In this document: in pieces, positions 15,901 through 19,951 of the stretch | Layout: every line of letters begins with the position of its first letter | Position numbering within the stretch: the stretch's first letter is position 1 | NCBI GenBank assembly: GCA_035263065.1 | Contig: DATFRS010000194.1 | Span: forward strand, 1 to 19,951 | Source: Dokdonella_A sp035263065 | GTDB lineage: Bacteria > Pseudomonadota > Gammaproteobacteria > Xanthomonadales > Rhodanobacteraceae | Length of the DNA stretch: 19,951 nt | Reading direction: 5' to 3' | The notes under the pieces: model-generated | What the model saw: only the letters and a program-made list of their open reading frames with translations | What the model was told of the DNA's origin: nothing | Databases searched by the model: none | Position numbers and translations under genes: made by a program

Positions 15901-15973
15901 GCGCCGCGCGCGCGGCCTCGCCAGCCACCCGTTCTACTGGGCCGCGTTCGTCGGCAATGGCGACTGGGACTAG
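12932..15973 (+). CDS. Exported TPR-CHAT protein (caspase-like peptidase)
   Basis: Protein of 1,013 residues. A signal peptide (MQRALLLALLLVLSGVVQA) is followed by a long helical region with tetratricopeptide-like repeats (about residues 30-430, e.g. GLARTAQLEGDLDAAEGYY) and a C-terminal CHAT domain (about 600-1013). CHAT domains are caspase-fold peptidases. The dyad is intact: His841 in LHFATHTFG and Cys918 in VVLAACDSGLG, followed by the usual SEEGVFGLRRAFRLAG, SLWRVDD and HPFYWAAFVGNGDW. TPRs normally select partners or substrates. The signal peptide places the enzyme outside the cytoplasm, unlike the CRISPR-linked TPR-CHAT proteins. Translation starts at a GTG with no clear ribosome binding site. 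Its stop overlaps that of the convergent methyltransferase. Substrate and partner are not visible nearby. Confidence 0.9.
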   Translation: MQRALLLALLLVLSGVVQAAESALAHRVHSELAREHFAEAEALARQVLERVPAEPDGARLEALSLLLLSVSLNYTPARSDLAPYVAEIEQRSAGAAAAASALPRALVLEWKRDARSAEEFDHAATLLQQAMDAAGARLVRADRALVLRGLSIVALKHGRFQERADLLRQALAAVQVPRDDWERLIRVRILNPLADAEERAGQPDRALADLHAASTEALALVGPSGLTYNYIETTRAQILYLHGDYLGSRATIEPVIRELRKRADNPNDLTVALYLLSSNLRKLGDLAAAREPMDSALALAANDPNVSDRMRAVLYETSGEIELGLGHPDRARPHFQQSLSLLEQHLGPTDVHLAPSLNGLARTAQLEGDLDAAEGYYQRQLRATEVDNEGSRALLQHPVLEGLGINALRRGSPEEGEALLAKALDLHERSVGSDHPSGLAIRCELALARSRLGNRDDALATALASGALRNDLLLRVAPALGEVQMLRFKKSLSSCLGLSLPLAAEGTPDEIVRLWSEVIDARGIATRLQAVRIAAARQAAEPARRADWDRWAKAAESYANAVMQTGQDHDAAKTAHARSALDAAEAALGRQLLAKVHVFDPETQSLAQVRAALPAHTALVAFVAAAPYALPGTAAKREGGGGDLFAFVLDRDATSPRLVHLGPSSALDAIVERWHRLLGDPGADAGALADAGGEVRARLWDPLALAQPGRVLIVPDGAAALVSFAALPDGEGFLLERGWRVHTLDSERDATHRAKPFDGPGHLLLVGDLDFGTAPMSGGRATRCAPAFAPLPGTAHELEAIERLWLSSNAGGLTRLSGAEARKQRVRDLASSSTSLHFATHTFGADLPCDGAPPATRGVGISFGPEADEDPEAALAVSSGLVLSGANAAGAMGDAVMSAQEVVALPLDNVAWVVLAACDSGLGTLVSEEGVFGLRRAFRLAGVHSVVMSLWRVDDVATAQWMEQLYAARWGERLDTIDSVAEAQLRTLASRRARGLASHPFYWAAFVGNGDWD

Positions 15974-16782
15974 GCGTCTTCGCGCAGCAGCGGCGCCTTG
16001 ATGTAGTGCGTCGGCATCGAGACGATCGGCTCGGCGATCTCGAGTCCGGTGCGGCGCGCGACGACGCGGATGTAGCCGAGATGGTGCCCCGCATCGGCGT
16101 TGAGCGCGGTGATCTCGTCGACATTGTCCGCAAACGCCGTCACTTGCCAGTCGAGCCATGCGCGCCAGCCGTCAGGGAGGGTATCGGCGCGCTCGACGTC
16201 GACGATGCCGGTGCGCTGCCAATGGCGCCGCCACCATGCCGCCGAGTGAAGGCACCAGTGATCCGGCGTCCACCACGCGCGAAGATGCGCCGGCACGTCG
16301 CCGTCGATCTCCGCGATCAGTCCGACGCCCGCGATCGCCAGCGTGCCTTGCGGCTTCAGGAATCGCGCGAGCGCGTTGAGATACAGATCGTCGGTCCCGA
16401 AATAGACGAACGCGTCGATGCAAACGATCGCGTCGAAGAAGCCCGGCGCAAAAGGCAGCGCCCGTGCATCGGCATGCACCGGGTGCACGCGATCGGCGAC
16501 GCCGGCGTCCTCGACGCGCTGCCGGTTCTCGGCCGCGCTGAACCAGAGATCGGCGGCCCATACTTCGACGCCGAACTCGCGAGCGAGGAAGATCGACGAC
16601 GCCGCGCGTCCGCAGGCGAGGTCGAGCACGCGAAGGCCCGGCCGGAGCGCGACGGCTTCGGCGAGCCACTCCGTCAACCAGAGCGCGTTCGCGCCGCCGC
16701 TCGCAGCCGCCACGATCCAGTCGGGGTGATAGCGCGACGAGCGCGGGAATCGATCGTTGAGGAAACGGCTGTCGGCGGTCAT
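15970..16782 (-). CDS. Class I SAM-dependent methyltransferase
   Basis: Probable small-molecule methyltransferase of 270 residues. The Rossmann-fold motif I is LRVLDLACGRAAS (50-62), the acidic residue that binds the SAM ribose is in WAADLW (Asp78), and HADARALPF (103-111) and FDAIVCIDAFVYFG (116-129) match motifs II/III. A Trp-rich segment near 160-190 may shape a substrate pocket. The acceptor cannot be told. The ATG at 16780-16782 is the first in-frame ATG before conserved sequence; the frame stays open further upstream but without coding character. The ribosome binding site is weak. It converges with the TPR-CHAT gene, the two stop codons sharing the palindrome CTAG, and is divergent from the beta-propeller gene. 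Confidence 0.85.
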   Translation of the reverse strand: MTADSRFLNDRFPRSSRYHPDWIVAAASGGANALWLTEWLAEAVALRPGLRVLDLACGRAASSIFLAREFGVEVWAADLWFSAAENRQRVEDAGVADRVHPVHADARALPFAPGFFDAIVCIDAFVYFGTDDLYLNALARFLKPQGTLAIAGVGLIAEIDGDVPAHLRAWWTPDHWCLHSAAWWRRHWQRTGIVDVERADTLPDGWRAWLDWQVTAFADNVDEITALNADAGHHLGYIRVVARRTGLEIAEPIVSMPTHYIKAPLLREDA

Positions 16783-16849
16783 GGCACTGCGTGTCCCGGA
16801 GACGGTGTGCGCTGCAATGCCGGCGCAGGGGCAAACCGAACGTTGTTCG

Positions 16850-16866
16850 CTTGAGGGGCGCTCAAG
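16850..16866. other. Inverted repeat upstream of the beta-propeller gene
   Basis: CTTGAG and CTCAAG arms flank GGGCG in the 134-base space between the divergent methyltransferase and propeller genes. It could be a protein-binding site or chance; no promoter boxes with good spacing are nearby. An 8-base palindrome CAATATTG at 16906-16913 is the only AT-rich spot before the start codon. Confidence 0.3.
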
Positions 16867-16916
16867 GCTTATCCCGGCAACGCGCACGCGGCTTCGGTCG
16901 TCGCGCAATATTGTCC

Positions 16917-18017
16917 ATGTCCGAGCCGCCCATGCGTCGTCCGTCGCCCTTGCCCTATCTCGTTTGCCTCGCCACCAGCTTTGCCGGCGTCGCCGGCGCC
17001 GCCCCGCTCGCCTATGTTGCGAACGCCTTCAGCAACGATGTTTCCGTGGTCGACGTCGCGACGCAGCGTGCCGTCGCGACGATCGCGGTCGGCAAGAACC
17101 CCATCGCGGTGGCGGCCGCACCCGACGGCCGTCGGGTCTACGTGGCGAACGGCAATGACAACGACGTATCGGTCATCGACACGGCCTCGCAGAGCGTGGT
17201 CGCGACGATCGCGACCGGCGCGAGCCCGGACGCCGCCGTCGTAACACCCGACGGCCGCCGGCTGCTGGTCGCAAATCAGGCGGCCGCCGACGTCTCCGTG
17301 ATCGATCTCGCCACCCACGCGCTGGTCGCGACGGTTGGCGTCGACGTGCAGCCGCTGGCGATCGCGATCTCGCCCGACGGCGCGACGGCCTATGTCGCGA
17401 ACGGCGCGCGCGACAGCGTGTCGGTGATCGATGTCGCGAGCCTGTCCCTCGTCGCGACGGTCGCCGTCGGCCGCGGACCGGGCGGCCTTGCGGTGTCCCC
17501 CGACGGCAGCCGGGTCTTCGTCGCGAACTGGGTCGACGGCACGGTTTCGTCGATCGCGACCGCGACCGACACGGTCGATGGGACGTTCCCGGTCGCGACG
17601 CCCCGCGAGCTTGCGGTGTCGTCCGATGGCTCGCGCCTCTACGTCACGCAAGCACCGGCGGGCAGCGTTGCGGTCATCGACACGGCGACGCTGGCCGCGG
17701 TCGGGGCCATCGCCGGCCTCGCACGGCCCTTCGCAATCGCGCTGTCGAAGGACGGCACGCGCCTTGCCGTCGCGAATCAGACGGGGAACACCCTCTCGAT
17801 CTTCGACGCGGCAACCAACGCGCCGCTCGCCGCGCCCGTGCCCGTCGGCAAGACGCCGTCGGCCGTGCTGATCGTCGATCCGCCGGTCATCGCCGCGAGC
17901 GCGCCGGCCGCTCTGCCGACGCTGCATGGATGGGCGCTGCTCGCGGGCGTGTTCGTGCTCGTCGCTGCGGCGGCGCACGCGTCGCGCGCGCAGGGGCGCG
18001 CGACGCGACGGGGCTGA
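16917..18017 (+). CDS. Seven-blade YVTN beta-propeller protein with IPTL-CTERM-like tail
   Basis: Exported protein of 366 residues. After a signal peptide (to about residue 28) come seven repeats of about 42 residues (31-323), each with a (V/L)YVAN-type strand, a VSVID strand, an (V)ATI-type strand and an (A)xSPDG turn, enough to close a full beta-propeller. Propellers of this kind usually bind proteins, ligands or metals; no enzyme signature is seen. The C-terminus has LPTLHGWALL (333-342), a hydrophobic helix and a basic end (RAQGRATRR), which fits the IPTL-CTERM sorting signal. Two starts are possible: ATG 16917 (used here) and ATG 16932, which gives a more typical signal peptide (MRRPSPLPYLVCLA). 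Neither has a good ribosome binding site. Confidence 0.88.
   Translation: MSEPPMRRPSPLPYLVCLATSFAGVAGAAPLAYVANAFSNDVSVVDVATQRAVATIAVGKNPIAVAAAPDGRRVYVANGNDNDVSVIDTASQSVVATIATGASPDAAVVTPDGRRLLVANQAAADVSVIDLATHALVATVGVDVQPLAIAISPDGATAYVANGARDSVSVIDVASLSLVATVAVGRGPGGLAVSPDGSRVFVANWVDGTVSSIATATDTVDGTFPVATPRELAVSSDGSRLYVTQAPAGSVAVIDTATLAAVGAIAGLARPFAIALSKDGTRLAVANQTGNTLSIFDAATNAPLAAPVPVGKTPSAVLIVDPPVIAASAPAALPTLHGWALLAGVFVLVAAAAHASRAQGRATRRG
17007..17885 (+). repeat. Seven in-frame YVTN/PDG coding repeats
   Basis: Seven consecutive units of 41-42 codons encode the propeller blades, marked by YVAN-VSVID-SPDG-type strings. Unit 5 is one codon short and unit 7 has lost its closing PDG, as is common for the last blade. 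The units are diverged at DNA level, so they are old rather than a recent expansion. Confidence 0.8.
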
Positions 18018-18027
18018 CGCTCAGCCC
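18011..18027. terminator. Short hairpin holding both convergent stop codons
   Basis: GGGCTGA and TCAGCCC form a perfect 7-base stem around CGC. The TGA of the beta-propeller gene and the TGA of the PDZ gene (read on the minus strand) each lie in one arm. It may act as a compact two-way transcription end, but the stem is short and no T run follows. Confidence 0.4.
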
Positions 18028-19328
18028 GAGGCATCCGCGCGCTGATCCGGATCCGCCGGCGACGAAGGCGCCGGCGGTGCCGCCGGAACGGCCGGTGCCG
18101 GCGGCGCTGCGGGTGCTGCCGACGCAGGCGGCGCAGGCGGCGCAGGTGGCGCGGCAGGGGCGGGCGGCGCGGCGGGCGCGGGCGGCATCGTGCGCAGGTT
18201 GAAGATCGAGTTGAACGTCGGCGCCTTCATGTTGAGCGCCAGCGTCTTCCTGTCGCGCAGCAGCTTGATCGCGACGTCCTTGCCGCTTTCCTGGTCGCGC
18301 AGCGCGCGCAGCGCGTCTTCCGGACGGTCGACCGGCTCGCCGGCGATGCTCGTGATGACGTCGCCGGCGCGGATGCCGGGCAGCGAGTCCTCGTCGGCGG
18401 CGATGACGAGCACGCCCTTGTCGGTGCCGAAGTAGCGGCCGAGGTCGGCATTGAGCGGCGCGAGGTTGAGGCCCCACCACGGCATGCCCATGCGCACGCC
18501 GCGCATCGCGCGATCGACGTCGACGTGCACGTGCTGGGTGCTGCGCTCGATCTCGCGCTCGGCCTGGCGCGTCGCGCGCTCGACTTCGGCGTGCATGCGC
18601 TCCTTGTCGCGCTCGCTCATGATCTTCGTCTCGCGCATCGCGCGGTCGACGTCGGCCTGCACGCGCGCGTTGAAATCCTTCGGCAGGAACGGGTGGTCCG
18701 GATCTTCGCTCATCATCAGCGGCCAGCTCCACGCCTCGCGTCGCTCGGCGGCGAGCGAGACGCTGCCCTTGTCCTTGCCGCGCACGTACTCGATCGCGAC
18801 GTTCTGCCCGGGCTTGAGATTCATGAGCAGCTTGTGCGCCTTGTCGTACGACACCTCCGACGAGCCGGCGACGATCGCCTGCTTGTCGATCGCCGTGATG
18901 ATGTCGCCTTCGCGAAGGCCCGCGCGCGCCGCGGGACCGTCGGGCGTCACAGCGGAAAGACGCACGCCCTTGTCGTCCTCGTCGAGCACGACGCCGATGA
19001 TCGCGCGGTCCGGATTGCCGATGTAGCGGTACGCGTACGAGCGCGGGCCGCCTTCGCCGAGCTCGCTCGACAGCGTCGCCATCTTGCGCGAGAGCTCCTG
19101 CATCTGCACGCGAAGCTCGGCGAGCTCCTTGCGCGTCTGCTCGGTCTTTGCTGCGGCGGCCGCGTCAGCCGAAGCGCTGGCCGATGCGGCCGCGCTCGCC
19201 GAGGCCGCGGGCGCCGCAGTCGACGTCGCACCCGCGACGACCGGTGCCGCGCGCGTCGACGGCGGATCGGCGGCGAAGGCGCCCTGCACCGCGAACGCGG
19301 AGCCGGCGATGAGCACAATGCGTTTCAT
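18021..19328 (-). CDS. Secreted double-PDZ protein with coiled coil and Ala/Pro-rich tail
   Basis: Protein of 435 residues, exported by a signal peptide (MKRIVLIAGSAFAVQGAFA). Regions in order: an Ala/Ser-rich linker (28-60), a coiled coil (about 61-92), PDZ domain 1 (about 107-195, with GLREGDIITAID), a charged helical segment (216-279), PDZ domain 2 (about 300-368, with GIRAGDVITSIAGEPV), and an Ala/Pro tail (382-425). No protease domain or Ser-His-Asp triad is present, so it is not a DegP-type enzyme; it probably binds peptides or C-termini in the periplasm. The 216-279 segment holds three copies of a (D/E)V(D/E)RAxR motif. GAGGA lies 5 bases before the ATG. It follows the anti-sigma-like gene by 11 bases, so both are likely controlled by the same sigma factor. 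Confidence 0.88.
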   Translation of the reverse strand: MKRIVLIAGSAFAVQGAFAADPPSTRAAPVVAGATSTAAPAASASAAASASASADAAAAAKTEQTRKELAELRVQMQELSRKMATLSSELGEGGPRSYAYRYIGNPDRAIIGVVLDEDDKGVRLSAVTPDGPAARAGLREGDIITAIDKQAIVAGSSEVSYDKAHKLLMNLKPGQNVAIEYVRGKDKGSVSLAAERREAWSWPLMMSEDPDHPFLPKDFNARVQADVDRAMRETKIMSERDKERMHAEVERATRQAEREIERSTQHVHVDVDRAMRGVRMGMPWWGLNLAPLNADLGRYFGTDKGVLVIAADEDSLPGIRAGDVITSIAGEPVDRPEDALRALRDQESGKDVAIKLLRDRKTLALNMKAPTFNSIFNLRTMPPAPAAPPAPAAPPAPPAPPASAAPAAPPAPAVPAAPPAPSSPADPDQRADASG

Positions 19329-19339
19329 GGACGTCCTCT

Positions 19340-19906
19340 TCAGTTCAGGTTGAGCGACGCCGGCTGCCCGTCGGCGCCGGTGCCGTTTTCGGCGAGCGCG
19401 AACGCGCTCCCGCGAATGGCTGCAAGGTCTTCGAGCAGGGCGACGCGCTGGCGCCAGAGCGGCAGCGCATCGGCATCGCCGCGCGCGCCGCCGAGCTGTA
19501 CGTCGACGAGGCCGATCAGGTCCTCGACTTCGACGGCGGCCATGAGGTCGCGGCTGTCCTGCGGCGCACGCGCGGCGACGGCCGCGATCCAGCGCTCCAG
19601 CGTGCGCGAGCGATCGTGGAGCTGCGCGAGCTCGGCGGTGTCGTTCTGCGGGACGGCCGCGACCGGCGCCGTGCGCGGCGCGGTGACGTCGTGCGTGCCG
19701 ACGCGCGGCAGCAGCAGCGCGATCGCGATGCCGGCCGCGATCGCCGCGGGCACGACGTAGCGCCAGCGGCGCGGGTTGCGTCGCGCTTCGAGCGTGCGCG
19801 CAAGCTCGGGCCAGAGATCCGGCTCCGGTGCCGATTCCGGCAGCGCGCGCAACGCGGAAGCGAGCGCGGTGTTGGACGAACGGTCGTCTAGCTCGCGGCG
19901 AGACAT
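19340..19906 (-). CDS. Single-pass membrane protein, probable anti-sigma factor
   Basis: Protein of 188 residues with a soluble N-terminus (1-49), one membrane helix (about 50-67, YVVPAAIAAGIAIALLLP) and a periplasmic C-terminal domain rich in short helices. The N-terminal half (ALPESAPEPDLWPELARTLEARR region) and the layout match proteins encoded directly after ECF sigma factors, where the cytoplasmic part holds the sigma factor. No HxxxCxxC zinc motif is present. AGGAGG is 7 bases before the ATG, and the start overlaps the end of the upstream frame by 19 bases, so the two products are probably made in step. The PDZ gene follows. I have no direct family match, so the anti-sigma role is inferred from layout and position. 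Confidence 0.65.
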   Translation of the reverse strand: MSRRELDDRSSNTALASALRALPESAPEPDLWPELARTLEARRNPRRWRYVVPAAIAAGIAIALLLPRVGTHDVTAPRTAPVAAVPQNDTAELAQLHDRSRTLERWIAAVAARAPQDSRDLMAAVEVEDLIGLVDVQLGGARGDADALPLWRQRVALLEDLAAIRGSAFALAENGTGADGQPASLNLN

Positions 19907-19951
19907 GGTCCCACCTCCTCGGGCGTGTCGAGCAGGCGGCGCAGGCGACTT
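19888..19951 (-). CDS. C-terminal end of a probable ECF sigma factor, 5' part outside window
   Basis: Twenty residues before a TAG are visible: SRLRRLLDTPEE followed by VGPCLAAS. A basic SRLRR-leucine end is usual for the region 4 tail of ECF sigma factors. The frame overlaps the anti-sigma-like gene by 19 bases, a common layout for sigma/anti-sigma pairs. The other two frames give Pro- or Arg-rich nonsense. The identity is weakly supported because only the tail is present. Confidence 0.42.
   Translation of the reverse strand, partial: SRLRRLLDTPEEVGPCLAAS

Noticed and set aside
12932..15973. Link of the TPR-CHAT protein to a CRISPR (craspase-type) system
   Set aside because: No repeat array, Cas-like gene or effector is nearby, and the protein has a signal peptide.
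13673..16159. Minus-strand open frame of 828 codons opposite the TPR-CHAT gene
   Set aside because: Arg-rich with no recognisable domain, signal or ribosome binding site; it is a shadow of the plus-strand CHAT gene.
16869..17978. Minus-strand open frame of 369 codons opposite the beta-propeller
   Set aside because: It has periodic Arg/Asp-rich sequence that only reflects the seven coding repeats on the other strand.

Overview
The window is GC-rich (roughly two thirds G+C) and densely coded on both strands, with no intergenic gap over 300 bases. The largest gap is 225 bases, at 9623-9847. It reads as chromosomal DNA of a proteobacterium, probably a gammaproteobacterium of the Xanthomonadales/Rhodanobacteraceae type. 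That placement is inference. It rests on a DusA-type tRNA-dihydrouridine synthase (mainly beta/gammaproteobacterial), a TonB-type transducer, several lipobox lipoproteins, an IPTL-CTERM-like sorting tail and the base composition. I see no rRNA, tRNA, CRISPR array, insertion sequence or phage gene.

Left part (1-5219). An RND efflux operon (lipoprotein adaptor, then the inner-membrane pump cut by the window edge) runs on the minus strand. It is divergent from an ArsR/SmtB-family regulator. The 82-base space between them carries two facing promoter candidates and a perfect 15-base palindrome that looks like the regulator's operator. Next come type I glyceraldehyde-3-phosphate dehydrogenase (+), a REP-like hairpin, then a RimJ/RimL-like acetyltransferase and a two-domain universal stress protein on the minus strand.

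Middle part (5369-9622). A small three-helix membrane protein and a hemolysin III/PAQR-type membrane protein (+) face a minus-strand run made of an exported DUF885 protein, a DUF456 membrane protein and a TonB-family protein.

Secreted-protein cluster (9848-11734, +). A papain-like cysteine peptidase lipoprotein, a secreted protein of unknown family and a DUF1353 lipoprotein lie in tight series and probably form one operon. This is the best candidate for an undescribed envelope system in the window.

Right part (11850-19951). dusA is followed by a large exported TPR-CHAT protein with an intact His/Cys dyad. It converges on a SAM methyltransferase with a 4-base overlap of stop codons. A seven-blade YVTN beta-propeller with an IPTL-CTERM-like tail follows. 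It converges on an envelope-stress-like operon (end of a probable ECF sigma factor, a one-helix anti-sigma-like protein, and a secreted double-PDZ protein). Much of the coding capacity encodes exported or membrane proteins, so the shared theme is envelope proteolysis, sensing and efflux. No single pathway ties the genes together.
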